From: Enterobacter hormaechei subsp. xiangfangensis
GTDB lineage: Bacteria; Pseudomonadota; Gammaproteobacteria; Enterobacterales; Enterobacteriaceae
Assembly (NCBI RefSeq): GCF_001729785.1
Contig: NZ_CP017183.1
Coordinates: 1 to 64,000 of the forward strand
Reading direction: 5' to 3'
DNA length: 64,000 nucleotides
A model generated the notes under the pieces. The model searched no databases. It was not told where the DNA came from and worked only from the letters and a program-made list of their open reading frames with translations. A program made the position numbers and the translations under genes. Below, one piece after another: positions 55,948 to 64,000 of the stretch (positions are counted from its first letter, which is position 1; every line of letters begins with the position of its first letter).

Positions 55948-55995
55948 GGTTAGCGGTTCTGCTTGCGCCTGGACTACCGTAGCCTGATGCCCATC

Positions 55996-56069
55996 GCCCG
56001 GTGGCGCTACGCTTACCGGGCCTACACTTCCCCCGTCACGTAGGCCGGGTAAGCGCAGCGCCACCCGGC
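55996..56069. repeat. Pair of inverted REP units (BIME)
   Basis: Two REP units face each other: 55996-56021 (minus orientation, GCCCGGTGGCGCTACGCTTA...) and 56044-56069 (plus orientation, GCCGGGTAAGCGCAGCGCC...), 22 bp apart. It lies between the efflux gene and nlpA. Confidence 0.87.
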
Positions 56070-56176
56070 AACAGGCCGCATATAACTTAACCGTCTTACT
56101 GATTCCTTTTCGTTTTTTAGCCTGCCGTCTCGTTGTCGATATAGTCTTCAAAACGTCTTTCAAAAGGAACTGTCTC

Positions 56177-56977
56177 GTGAAACTTCGAATGGGTGTGCTT
56201 CTCCTGACTGGCCTGCTGCTCGCGGGCTGTGACCAGGGCGGCAATGATGCCAGACACATTAAAGTCGGCGTAATCAATGGCGCTGAGCAGGACGTGGCGG
56301 AAGTCGCCAAAAAGGTGGCAAAGGAGAAATACGGTCTGGATGTTGAGCTGGTGGGCTTTAGCGGCTCGCTGCTACCCAACGATGCCACCAACCAGGGCGA
56401 ACTGGACGCCAACGTCTTCCAGCATCGCCCTTTCCTTGCAGAAGATAACAAGGCGCACAATTACAATCTGGTCGCCGTGGCCAATACCTTCGTCTTCCCG
56501 ATGGCGGGTTACTCCCGAAAGATTAAATCGGTGTCTGAGCTGAAGGACGGCGCAACCATTGCGATTCCAAACGATCCCACCAACCTTGGTCGCGCGCTGT
56601 TGCTGCTGCAAAAAGAGAAGCTGATTACCCTTAAACCGGATGTTGGCCTGCTGCCAACGGCGCTGGATATTACCGCGAACCCGAAAAACTTACAGATTAT
56701 GGAGCTGGAAGGGGCGCAGCTGCCGCGCGTGCTGGACGATCCGAAAGTGGATGTGGCCATCATCAGTACCACCTATCTCCAGCAAACGGGGCTGTCTCCG
56801 GTACACGACAGCGTCTTTATTGAAGACAAAAACTCACCCTATGTGAATATTGTGGTCACGCGTGAAGACAACAAAGACGCTGAAAACGTGAAGGAATTTA
56901 TCCAGTCCTATCAGTCGCCGGAAGTGGCGAAAGCGGCAGAGACCCTTTTTAACGGTGGCGCGGTGCCGGGCTGGTAA
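56177..56977 (+). CDS. nlpA: Inner-membrane lipoprotein NlpA (MetQ family)
   Basis: NlpA (lipoprotein-28) is a methionine-binding-type lipoprotein related to MetQ. The 266-aa protein has a signal ending in the lipobox LLAGC (Cys18) followed by Asp19, the inner-membrane retention signal. The mature part follows E. coli NlpA almost throughout, with HIKVGVINGAEQDVAEVAK and NQGELDANVFQHRPF. It shares a convergent terminator region with the EAL gene. Confidence 0.95.
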   Translation: MKLRMGVLLLTGLLLAGCDQGGNDARHIKVGVINGAEQDVAEVAKKVAKEKYGLDVELVGFSGSLLPNDATNQGELDANVFQHRPFLAEDNKAHNYNLVAVANTFVFPMAGYSRKIKSVSELKDGATIAIPNDPTNLGRALLLLQKEKLITLKPDVGLLPTALDITANPKNLQIMELEGAQLPRVLDDPKVDVAIISTTYLQQTGLSPVHDSVFIEDKNSPYVNIVVTREDNKDAENVKEFIQSYQSPEVAKAAETLFNGGAVPGW

Positions 56978-56984
56978 GCCCCGG

Positions 56985-57010
56985 TAAAAAGGCCAGCGCT
57001 CCGCTGGCCG
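56985..57010 (-). terminator. Terminator between nlpA and the EAL gene
   Basis: GGCCAGCG-GAG-CGCTGGCC with TTTTT on the minus strand, one base after the EAL gene stop. The hairpin also lies 13 bp after the nlpA stop. Confidence 0.8.
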
Positions 57011-57691
57011 TCAAAGCGTTACGCGGGCATCGGTTCGGCTTTCGGGCCACAGAAAACCCTGGCCAGACTGTGCGCCGGACGTGCGGGCGCGCGCCAGATC
57101 CCGCGAGTTTTCGATGCCTTCGATAAGAATTGATTGCGCGATACCTGTCCTGACCTCCTGCACAAACGGGGCAAGCGGCGCGCGCTCGCGCAGTGCTGAA
57201 CGGTCAATTTTTACCCCATCCAGCGGTAGCGCAAGCCGCGCGAACGCCTCAGCCAACTCCCGGGTTAAATCGTCCAGCCAGATTTGCCATCCCGCCTCTT
57301 TTAACCGAACAAGCGTGGCATGAAGATGACGTTGCTCAGCCTCGCTCAGCCGTGTGATGGTCAGGGGATCCTGAATTTCAATCGTTAACCGCTGCTGATG
57401 GCGTAACGCCAGCAACAACCGGATAGCGCGTTCGTCGAGAAGGTGCTCTGCCGGAAGGTTTAGCCAGTAACCGTCCCGGGCGGGTATCTGTAAGAGAGTG
57501 TTGGCCTGCCAGAAGAAGATTTGCAGCGCGCTGCGCGAGGGCAGCGAGGCAAACAGCACCTCAAGATTGACGTTACGGATCTCCACAAGCACTTCATGCG
57601 CGAACACCTGGCCCGAATGAAGATCGACAAGCGGCTGGAAGCGCAGCCCTGAGATACGTTGCAACAGGGGAGAGGGAAGAACGGTATACAT
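57011..57691 (-). CDS. Degenerate EAL-domain protein
   Basis: The 226-aa protein is a single EAL domain with no sensory part. The signature reads EVLVEI instead of EAL; ligands are partly kept (Asn in YWLNLP, Glu in IEIQDP, DD in WLDDL, Lys in VKIDRS, Glu in IEGIEN), but loop 6 (DDFGTGYSS in active enzymes) is replaced by DDLTRELAE. It may bind c-di-GMP or act through protein contacts rather than hydrolyse it. I chose the ATG at 57691. It lies next to fimbrial regulators, as EAL proteins often do. Confidence 0.8.
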   Translation of the reverse strand: MYTVLPSPLLQRISGLRFQPLVDLHSGQVFAHEVLVEIRNVNLEVLFASLPSRSALQIFFWQANTLLQIPARDGYWLNLPAEHLLDERAIRLLLALRHQQRLTIEIQDPLTITRLSEAEQRHLHATLVRLKEAGWQIWLDDLTRELAEAFARLALPLDGVKIDRSALRERAPLAPFVQEVRTGIAQSILIEGIENSRDLARARTSGAQSGQGFLWPESRTDARVTL

Positions 57692-57767
57692 GGAACAGCC
57701 TTCAGAAAATGAAAAAAAGGTTCCCGCGGACACGGGAACAAAAGGCAAACGACACACGGTCAAATTC

Positions 57768-58388
57768 TTAATTCAGGATCCAGCGAATGCTCTGGTAAAA
57801 CGAGGGGCCACGCACGGCTTTAAGCTTGTTCATGGCGTTGTTCTTATAAAAGTAAACCAGCCTGACGTTACACCCCAGCTGACGGGCGATTTGCTTGGTT
57901 TTGAGATTACAGGAATAGCCGCGCAATACGCTTGCCTCCTCGCTGGACAGCCTCGCCGGGGTGCGTAAGCGGGTCGTCATGCCTACGTTGTAACGGCCAG
58001 ACTCTTGCGGCGTCTGGCTCATCAGTATTTGCCACAGCGCTTTGATATCCCCCAGGGAGACTCTTTTGCTGATGACTCCATCAACATGTTTGAATTTCAA
58101 ATAGCCGGCGGATAACGAATAGATATAGATCTTCGCTGTCACTTGTTTCTGTTTAATACAGAGAATGTCGTCATTCGTCGTCACCCGGAAATGACGCGTA
58201 TTCAACGGATCATAAATGATGATATCAAAGAGTTGTTCACTCATAGCAAGTTCTTCGATATGGGTAAACCCATGGAAAATAACGTCGTGTTTTTCATCAG
58301 GCTCACGCTTTCCAAGCGATTGCAGGCCAATCATCGTGAATTCGCAGCTGTCAACAACGGCAACGTGAATTGTTTTTTTATTTTGCAT
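57768..58388 (-). CDS. LuxR-type regulator, FimW-like
   Basis: The 206-aa protein has an N-terminal receiver-like half (TIHVAVVDSCEFTMIGLQSL) and a C-terminal LuxR HTH (about 145-200: LSSEEASVLRGYSCNLKTKQIARQLGCNVRLVYFYKNNAMNKLK). A phosphoacceptor Asp is not obvious at the expected site. I chose the second ATG at 58388, seven bases after AGGAG; the ATG at 58394 is too close. It resembles FimW of Salmonella in type, which represses fimbriae; this is inference. The gene precedes the EAL gene on the same strand. Confidence 0.78.
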   Translation of the reverse strand: MQNKKTIHVAVVDSCEFTMIGLQSLGKREPDEKHDVIFHGFTHIEELAMSEQLFDIIIYDPLNTRHFRVTTNDDILCIKQKQVTAKIYIYSLSAGYLKFKHVDGVISKRVSLGDIKALWQILMSQTPQESGRYNVGMTTRLRTPARLSSEEASVLRGYSCNLKTKQIARQLGCNVRLVYFYKNNAMNKLKAVRGPSFYQSIRWILN

Positions 58389-58928
58389 TGGCATTCTCCT
58401 TTCGCTGAGTAAACAGTCCATATAAGAGAAAATGGCGGTTCGCACTCTCTTATTAAAAGAATAGCGAGCACTTTTTTAAATAACGCGATGCGATGGCATC
58501 AATGTAAGCCAATACAAACCGTCGAGTAAAGCTGATGCCAATTATTAGAGGAAGATAAAATTGAAAAAGGGTTTTAATGGTATATGCAATTGTTTTAATC
58601 TTCTAATAATATTCATGCCAGATTTTTATTCTGTAAATGAGCGGATAATAAGCATCGGGCGGTTAATTAATGGGGTTAATCCACCGATTTTTCAGTGGCT
58701 TAATGCTATTCCTGTAAGAAAAATTGTGATCGTGGCAGAGTTATCGACAAGGCTTTATCTGCAAGGGGAAACGGCGCGCAGAATAAAATAGAATTTTTTC
58801 TATGAATTTAATGTCCTTGTTCAGATTTTTAAGCCTGAGAAGGATAAAATCCTGGCGCGAAGAGGTTGTGAGTGGTGAGTACATAAACTATTATCATTTT
58901 CCTCCGGTCACGAGAATTTAGAAAAGAC
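58389..58928. other. AT-rich divergent region between two LuxR-type genes
   Basis: These 540 bases separate the divergent LuxR-type genes and are clearly AT-rich, as regulatory regions of fimbrial regulators often are. They should hold both promoters. One weak reading frame with a plausible ribosome site lies inside (58561-58791). I see no tRNA, terminator or clear palindrome. Confidence 0.6.
58561..58791 (+). pseudogene. Possible small gene or regulator remnant (76 codons)
   Basis: A TTG-started frame follows AGAGGAAG by six bases. The 76-aa product (starting MKKGFNGICNCF, ending TARRIK) has a hydrophobic start and no family I recognise; the part ...IPVRKIVIVAELSTRLYL resembles a receiver-type core strand. 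It may be a decayed relative of the neighbouring regulators or chance. The AT-rich context makes open frames common. Confidence 0.25.
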
Positions 58929-59594
58929 ATGAATAATACTGAACGTATCGTAAGGGTAATGGTGTTTTACAAAATAAATATATTTAAAGAGATAATATTC
59001 CGGGCGCTCCAGGATCTTTTACCCGATTACGTACTGAACATTACTCAGGTCGATTCCACAGAACAGGCGCTGGCGGCGGTGGCGGATAATAACGTGGATG
59101 TTTTCTTCACTGAATTTAATTATCTGCTTAATCATAAAGAGTGGAGTGCGGAGGTCAGCAGCCGTTTTACATCTTTATGTAAAACCCATCACGTCAGGCG
59201 TGTTCTGTTGGTGCCCGAGCTGCCTTACGGGCTGTTAAAAAAAGTTCTGGAGATGAAATTTGAATTAACCATCAGTCAGCAGGATGAATTGACTGAACTG
59301 AAAAAGGAATTACCCGCGTTGCTCATGGCGGACGGGCAAAAACCGTCGATCTCTTCGTGGCTCAGGCGGGTAATGCGGTCCGGCTCCCGGGCGCGCTCCA
59401 TCCTCTCGGCCAGAGAGTGGGAGGTGCTTCATCTTATTGTGGAAGGATTTTCAACGACGGAGATTGCCCGTCATCGAAACCGTTCGGTCAGTACTATTGC
59501 GACGCAGAAGCATAATGCGATGAAAAAGCTGAATCTTTCCAACCACAGCGAACTGATTAAGTATGTGCAGGCGGTTGGAAAGATGGAGGAATAG
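58929..59594 (+). CDS. LuxR-type (RcsB/FimZ-like) regulator
   Basis: The 221-aa protein has a receiver-like N-terminal half in which the expected phosphoacceptor region reads NNVDVFFTEFNYLL, with Glu in place of Asp, so it is probably a pseudo-receiver. The C-terminal HTH (about 155-210) is LSAREWEVLHLIVEGFSTTEIARHRNRSVSTIATQKHNAMKKLN, close to RcsB/FimZ. It is convergent with the fimbrial operon, six bases from the adhesin stop. It likely regulates those fimbriae. Confidence 0.82.
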   Translation: MNNTERIVRVMVFYKINIFKEIIFRALQDLLPDYVLNITQVDSTEQALAAVADNNVDVFFTEFNYLLNHKEWSAEVSSRFTSLCKTHHVRRVLLVPELPYGLLKKVLEMKFELTISQQDELTELKKELPALLMADGQKPSISSWLRRVMRSGSRARSILSAREWEVLHLIVEGFSTTEIARHRNRSVSTIATQKHNAMKKLNLSNHSELIKYVQAVGKMEE

Positions 59595-59600
59595 TCCACA

Positions 59601-60665
59601 TCAGGGGTAGATAATATTCAGCGTAGCCGATGTATTGATCTTACCCTGGCTCACCTGGGCGGGTGCCCACACGTAATAGTACGCCGCCATCGGAAGGGTG
59701 AAATGTTCGTCCAGCGCCGCGCCAGCCGCCACGCTGAAGATCATTGTGGCGTTGCCACGGCTGGTGGTCGAGGTAGAGAAGGTCACCGGCGTTTGCGGGG
59801 CGTCACGTTTTATCAGGCGGAGCCCCACGCCCTGCGCCGCGCTACTGCTGCTGTCGATCAGCACCGAGCTGTCGGTCGAAAGCAGCTGCGTGCTGGACAG
59901 AAACATCTCAATTGCCCGATCGGAATTGCCATTAACCCCGACGTTCTGACAGCTCATGTTCAGTGAAAAAGGCGTCAGCCCCGGCTGTGAGGATGCACTG
60001 AGCTGGGGAATGCCGAGCGTCGGCAGCGCCACGGTCAGCCCCGCATTATCAAAGGAACAGGTAGTCAGTTTTGGCGCGTATTTGATGATCATCGGCTGAC
60101 CAAACATATCGCGGTTGTCGTAAGGCCACTTGAACCCGCTGAATAACCACTGCGCTATCTTGATGACCTGATTGATTGGCCAGGTGATGATTTCCCAGAT
60201 AGATAACCCGCTCATGTCGCTGACGAACAGAACGTCGCTCATGTTCGCCGTATCCCCCGTCAGGGTGGTGCCGCTCTGGTTAACGAGGGTGAAGCGAACC
60301 GTAAACGGTGTATTCAGCTCAGACGCCGTATGGCTACCGCTGGCAGACAGGGTTTTATTGGCCGGGGGATTGGTGATCTCCGCCCGCACCATATACTTGT
60401 TGTTGCTGAATCCGAGGATGGTCGCGTATTTGCTGTCGGTCGAGAGGATCGGCGTGTAAGAAAATTCGCTATTACCCGTCGTACAGTTGAACGAGCCGCT
60501 GTACTGGGTGGTGAAGCTGCCGGTCCATGTGGGCGTGGCCGGGCTCAGCTTATCCGATAAATCAATGGTAATCGGTGTGCCATAAACGATGCTGCTGCCG
60601 GAGCAGGTGGCATAGCTCATCCCGCTAACGCTGGTGAGGAGCAGGAACATGAATGATCGTAACAT
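59601..60665 (-). CDS. Fimbrial tip adhesin
   Basis: This 354-aa protein has a signal peptide (about 1-19, SYA-T) and two domains. The N-terminal lectin-like domain (about 20-150) has a Cys pair. A hydrophobic linker follows (about 152-182, with LSIWEIITWPINQVIKIAQW), then a C-terminal pilin domain (about 190-354) with the donor-strand groove, ending AQVSQGKINTSATLNIIYP with the penultimate tyrosine of fimbrial subunits. It is the last gene of the operon, where tip adhesins usually lie. The receptor is unknown. Confidence 0.87.
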   Translation of the reverse strand: MLRSFMFLLLTSVSGMSYATCSGSSIVYGTPITIDLSDKLSPATPTWTGSFTTQYSGSFNCTTGNSEFSYTPILSTDSKYATILGFSNNKYMVRAEITNPPANKTLSASGSHTASELNTPFTVRFTLVNQSGTTLTGDTANMSDVLFVSDMSGLSIWEIITWPINQVIKIAQWLFSGFKWPYDNRDMFGQPMIIKYAPKLTTCSFDNAGLTVALPTLGIPQLSASSQPGLTPFSLNMSCQNVGVNGNSDRAIEMFLSSTQLLSTDSSVLIDSSSSAAQGVGLRLIKRDAPQTPVTFSTSTTSRGNATMIFSVAAGAALDEHFTLPMAAYYYVWAPAQVSQGKINTSATLNIIYP

Positions 60666-60680
60666 TTTGATAATCCGTAA

Positions 60681-63173
60681 TTAATGGCAAACCGATGAGG
60701 GGCTGTTCAGCCCCCAGGCCGGGGAGGAGATTTCGCACTTTCCGCCGCGGAGATGCACGTTGAGCGCGCGTGGCGGCTGTTCAGCACGGATATACAGTAC
60801 GCTGGCCTGTCCGACATACCCGACAGATTCACCATGTTCATCCAGCACTTCGGTGCCAAAGGGCAGCGGTTTGCCGTCGGCGCGCGTCGCATGAAGTACC
60901 CATGACTGGCGCTTGTCGGTTTCAAAGCGGATATAGCTCACCGCCCCGTCGTAAGGAGCCACGTTAGCCATATTGCCGATCACCTCCGCGCCAGCGCTGT
61001 TTTCCGTTTCAGTTAACGTAATGGCGTTTTTGCGATACGGGGTGGCGTAAGGCACCAGCGCCACGCCATCGCGGTTCGTCATAATGCTTTCATCGCCGTT
61101 CACCATCAGCCCCTCCGCCTTTGGCGCATCGACGATAGTCATGGTTGTGCCGGTTTCGTTTGAGGCGAGAACGTGCCACGGGTAGGCCACCAGGCTGCCG
61201 CGTCCGCTGAGCCCGGTCTGGCGGTAGTCGGAGGATTCGCTGTAAGAGCCACCGAGTGTCGCGAAGTTCGAACGGTACGCGGCGTTAACGCTTGCCGCAT
61301 TTTTCCCCCCCCGCGCATTACTGCCGGAGAGGGTGTAGCTCAGTCGGTTCGACGCCAGCGCGTTCCCGCTCATGCTGATATTGCTCTGCTCGTAATGCGA
61401 ATCGCTGGCCGTCAGGCTGGAGGTGATCCACGCATTATTATCAAACAGCGAGAACGGCAGGCTGAGGGAGAGGTAAAGGCGCGTCTCTTCTTCACTGTCC
61501 CTGTTCCGTACCCGGCTGGCCGACAGGGTATAGCTGGCGCGGCCGATGGCGTTGGAATAGCCCATCTGGTATTCGCGCGTGGTTTGCTGTGAGTTCCAGT
61601 AATCGCGCTGTGTGCCGGAGACAAACACCGTGCCCCAGTTATTGAGCAGGCGCTGATTAAGGTTAAGCGTAAAGGTATTCTTGGGCTGCGCCGCGCGCAT
61701 GGCGTCCCAGGTGCTTAGCGACATGTCGGGCGCAACGCCAAACCGATCTTCATAGTCGTCGTACTGCGCTCTCAGGCGCTGATACCCTTCGCGCGAATAG
61801 AGCGCGTCGCTGAAGCTGTAATAGCCTTTAGTGGAATAGCGATAGGCCGCCAGGGTGAAGTTGGTGGCGGTGGTATCGATAAATTTGCTGTACGACACGC
61901 GATAACTCTGACCGCTGCTGGTGCGATCCTGTAGGGTGGTTTTGGCGTGGGTGACATCAAACGAGACCGCGCCAAAGGGAAGGTTCCACCCGGTACCGAC
62001 AAGCCCGGCCTGGTAGTTATCGCTAATAATCGTCCCGGTATACCCGGTGATGAGGTTATTAAACCCGTAGCGCAGCGTGGCCTGCATGAATGCGGGTTCG
62101 GCATCGAGCGTGTTCTGATGCACTTTACCCGCCACCACGCTGTACTGACTCACCCCTTCTTTTAGCATCCCGGGTACGGCGGAAAACGGCACCGTGAAGG
62201 ACTGCTGTGAACCGTCCGCTTCACGCACCACCACCAGCAAATCGCCCGCGGAGCCGGTAGGCTGAATGCTGTCGAGGGTAAACTGGCCCGGCGGCACATT
62301 CTCCTGATAGATCACGTTGCCATTCTGGATAACTTTCACCAGGGCGTTCGTCCGTGCCACGCCGTGAACCACCGGTGAAAAACCCTGCTGTGAATTTGGG
62401 CGCATCTTCATGTCCGACGCCAGCGACACGCCGCGCACGCGCAGGGAATCAAACAGATCGCCAGGAATATAAAAGTCACCCAGCGTCAGGTTGGATTTCA
62501 GCGAGGCCAGGGGACGGCGCAGGTAGCGGGTATTATTCTGCCAGCTACTCTCTCCGCTGGCCGTTTTCCGCCAGGCGCTGCTGTCGCGAAACTGCCAGCC
62601 GAACAGGTTGGCGCCGGAATCCAGCCCGGCATAAAAATCATCATTTGTGTCTTTCGCAGCGCCTTTCGCGCGGGTGTTGTACCAGGTCGTGTTCCACGAG
62701 AGCATCAGCGCCGGTATCCCCTCGTCCCAGAACTGGGGGGCAATGTAACCTTCTTCAGTACGCAGCACGGCCGCCTGCGGAACGGTAAGCGCCAGACTCA
62801 GGGTGCTGGTATCGGTTTTGACTTCACCGCCCTGAACCAGATCGCGCAGCTGAACCTGCCCGTGCGCAATGGCGGGCGCAGGCACGGACGTGGTGTTGAT
62901 GCCAAGCGACCGGGCATCTTTCCAGGCAAGGCGGATGTCGTCACGCTGCTCGCCGTAGATGACGGTATAACGTCCCTTCCAGCTGCCGTTTACGTAGATA
63001 TCCATCTCCTGACTGCCGGCTGGCATGGCGTTGTTTTCGGAAAAGCGAGACAGATCGGACTCACCGGATGCGCCAGCAAGCAGGGAGGGATCAAACGAGA
63101 CGGCCCCTGATTTATGCGAAAGCAGAAGCGTGCAGACTGCCAGCAGACAGAGTCTGTTTTGTTTCATTTTCAT
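60681..63173 (-). CDS. Fimbrial outer-membrane usher
   Basis: This 830-aa protein is the outer-membrane assembly pore for the fimbriae (FimD/PapC family). It has a signal peptide (about 1-24), an N-terminal periplasmic chaperone-binding domain, the 24-strand barrel with plug, and C-terminal domains. Typical stretches include GDFYIPGDLFDSLRVRGVSLASDM, YQENVPPGQFTLDSI and TGLSGRGSL. The C-terminal Cys pair (KCEISS, SSVCH) is present. It lies 15 bp after the chaperone gene. Confidence 0.94.
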   Translation of the reverse strand: MKMKQNRLCLLAVCTLLLSHKSGAVSFDPSLLAGASGESDLSRFSENNAMPAGSQEMDIYVNGSWKGRYTVIYGEQRDDIRLAWKDARSLGINTTSVPAPAIAHGQVQLRDLVQGGEVKTDTSTLSLALTVPQAAVLRTEEGYIAPQFWDEGIPALMLSWNTTWYNTRAKGAAKDTNDDFYAGLDSGANLFGWQFRDSSAWRKTASGESSWQNNTRYLRRPLASLKSNLTLGDFYIPGDLFDSLRVRGVSLASDMKMRPNSQQGFSPVVHGVARTNALVKVIQNGNVIYQENVPPGQFTLDSIQPTGSAGDLLVVVREADGSQQSFTVPFSAVPGMLKEGVSQYSVVAGKVHQNTLDAEPAFMQATLRYGFNNLITGYTGTIISDNYQAGLVGTGWNLPFGAVSFDVTHAKTTLQDRTSSGQSYRVSYSKFIDTTATNFTLAAYRYSTKGYYSFSDALYSREGYQRLRAQYDDYEDRFGVAPDMSLSTWDAMRAAQPKNTFTLNLNQRLLNNWGTVFVSGTQRDYWNSQQTTREYQMGYSNAIGRASYTLSASRVRNRDSEEETRLYLSLSLPFSLFDNNAWITSSLTASDSHYEQSNISMSGNALASNRLSYTLSGSNARGGKNAASVNAAYRSNFATLGGSYSESSDYRQTGLSGRGSLVAYPWHVLASNETGTTMTIVDAPKAEGLMVNGDESIMTNRDGVALVPYATPYRKNAITLTETENSAGAEVIGNMANVAPYDGAVSYIRFETDKRQSWVLHATRADGKPLPFGTEVLDEHGESVGYVGQASVLYIRAEQPPRALNVHLRGGKCEISSPAWGLNSPSSVCH

Positions 63174-63188
63174 GGTGAGTCTTTCCGA

Positions 63189-63881
63189 TCACTGACTGGT
63201 GAAAGTCCGGGTTTTATACGCGCCAAGATCGTCCACATACATCAGCTGGAAGGTCTGTCCGCGCTTAACCGTATTTTTTGCGGCGACCGTCAGCTGCCCA
63301 AACGGGGAAACCATAGGGGACTCCTGGAGCAATTTCGTTTTACCCAGCGAAATATTGGCGACCGTAATATGGAACGGACTGTTATTTGTAATGCGAAAGC
63401 GATCGCCTTCGGCGGCGAGCGTCAGTTTCGCCACCGCGTCATCCAGCGTGCCTTTCAGCGCAGCGGGCCGGTAAAAAAGTTTGATACGGGATTTAATCGC
63501 CAGCTGAACGGTATTCTGATTTTGCAGATTTTCAGGTCTGGGCGGAATGTCGAGAACATTCAGGAAAAAGACGGATTCGCGATCCGCAGGCAAGCTGGAC
63601 GGCAGCTTTTTAATACGAAGCTGTTGGCCATTATGTTCGTTAACCTTTATTACTGGCGGCGACAGCAAAAACGGCACATTGGCTGTTTCCGGCGTGGAAT
63701 TAATATCACCGTCATCTATCCAGGATTGCACCAGAGCGGGCGCATCGCCCGTATTCATTAACTGGACGATCACCTCTTTGTTATTTTCAGGATAAAGGAC
63801 ACGGGTGCCATTAATGACAATATTGGCCCATGAGTGACCGGTGCTTAGCAGTAAGCCTGCCAGCAAAATTGCCTTGCGCAT
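63189..63881 (-). CDS. Periplasmic fimbrial chaperone
   Basis: This 230-aa protein has a signal peptide (about 1-19, SWA-N) and the two immunoglobulin-like domains of the FimC/PapD family. The subunit-binding Arg is in GTRVLYPENNKEV near residue 27, the G1 strand carries PPRPENLQNQNTVQLAIKSRIKLFYRP, and the second conserved Lys is in the same stretch. It protects subunits and delivers them to the usher. Confidence 0.94.
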   Translation of the reverse strand: MRKAILLAGLLLSTGHSWANIVINGTRVLYPENNKEVIVQLMNTGDAPALVQSWIDDGDINSTPETANVPFLLSPPVIKVNEHNGQQLRIKKLPSSLPADRESVFFLNVLDIPPRPENLQNQNTVQLAIKSRIKLFYRPAALKGTLDDAVAKLTLAAEGDRFRITNNSPFHITVANISLGKTKLLQESPMVSPFGQLTVAAKNTVKRGQTFQLMYVDDLGAYKTRTFTSQ

Positions 63882-63898
63882 GATTGCAACCTTAAATA

Positions 63899-63922
63899 CA
63901 GGCTCTGCGAAAACAGAGCCTG
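63899..63922 (-). terminator. Hairpin after the major fimbrial subunit gene
   Basis: CAGGCTCTG/CAGAGCCTG, a 9-bp perfect stem with a 6-base loop, lies 12 bp after the subunit stop on the minus strand. There is no T-tract. Such hairpins often give partial termination or mRNA stability so that the subunit exceeds the chaperone and usher. Confidence 0.65.
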
Positions 63923-63933
63923 AATAATCATTA

Positions 63934-64000
63934 TTACAGGTAGGAAATGGTATACGTTACGTTGGAGCTTAACTCGCCCACGGTGGCGGCAGCGGCGTTC
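63934..64000 (-). CDS. Major fimbrial subunit, C-terminal end (partial)
   Basis: The last 21 codons of a fimbrial subunit are visible on the minus strand: NAAAATVGELSSNVTYTISYL then TAA TAA. The penultimate aromatic and alternating pattern of the final beta strand are typical of FimA-type subunits. The rest of the gene lies outside the window. It would be the first gene of the operon. Confidence 0.85.
   Translation of the reverse strand, partial: NAAAATVGELSSNVTYTISYL

Overview
The window is chromosomal DNA from an enterobacterium. Gene order and protein sequences match the E. coli dnaA-to-uhp region closely, but the DNA is more GC-rich. Accessory genes in several places, two ERIC elements and REP elements of the 'GTAGGCCGGGTAAGCGCAGCGCCACCCGGC' family point to the Enterobacter cloacae complex or a near relative. 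That placement comes from recognising the proteins, not from a database search.

Layout. 1-6400 is the replication cluster dnaA-dnaN-recF-gyrB with its promoter. 6386-8460 is a LysR regulator divergent from a medium-chain dehydrogenase, at the place where E. coli has yidB. Then come yidA and the complete galactonate operon dgoRKADT with a paired operator, followed by yidR/yidQ. The small heat-shock genes ibpA and ibpB each have a ROSE-type RNA thermometer. Next are yidE, the alpha-glucoside PTS locus yidP/glvC-glvA, yidH-yidG, the D-serine detoxification locus dsdC/dsdX-dsdA, a GH5-like secreted protein, emrD, an EamA transporter and a GNAT enzyme.

31447-31977 is the SOS toxin-antitoxin locus tisB/istR, whose 29-codon toxin gene was found by reading the minus strand. 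Directly after istR lies an AT-rich three-gene cassette (32306-33697): an unrecognised 237-aa protein, an overlapping 60-aa two-helix membrane protein and an orphan Hcp (T6SS tube protein). I read it as a candidate Hcp-linked effector/immunity module, and it is the most interesting part of the window. Then come ivbL-ilvBN with a transcription attenuator and an ERIC element in the leader, and the hexose-phosphate system uhpABC-uhpT.

41279-56977 mixes core genes (yicN, nepI, yicL, nlpA) with accessory ones: an exported alpha/beta hydrolase with a LysR neighbour, an SRPBCC protein, a cellobiose/lactose-type PTS operon for beta-glucosides (IIB-IIC-GH1-IIA-porin) under a divergent LacI regulator, a GNAT enzyme, and a TetR/DHA2 efflux pair. 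The window ends in a chaperone-usher fimbrial operon on the minus strand (major subunit cut by the window end, chaperone, usher, adhesin). It is flanked by two LuxR-type regulators and a degenerate EAL-domain protein, much like the regulatory set around type 1 fimbriae in Salmonella.

I see no tRNA, rRNA, insertion sequence, integrase, prophage or CRISPR array.
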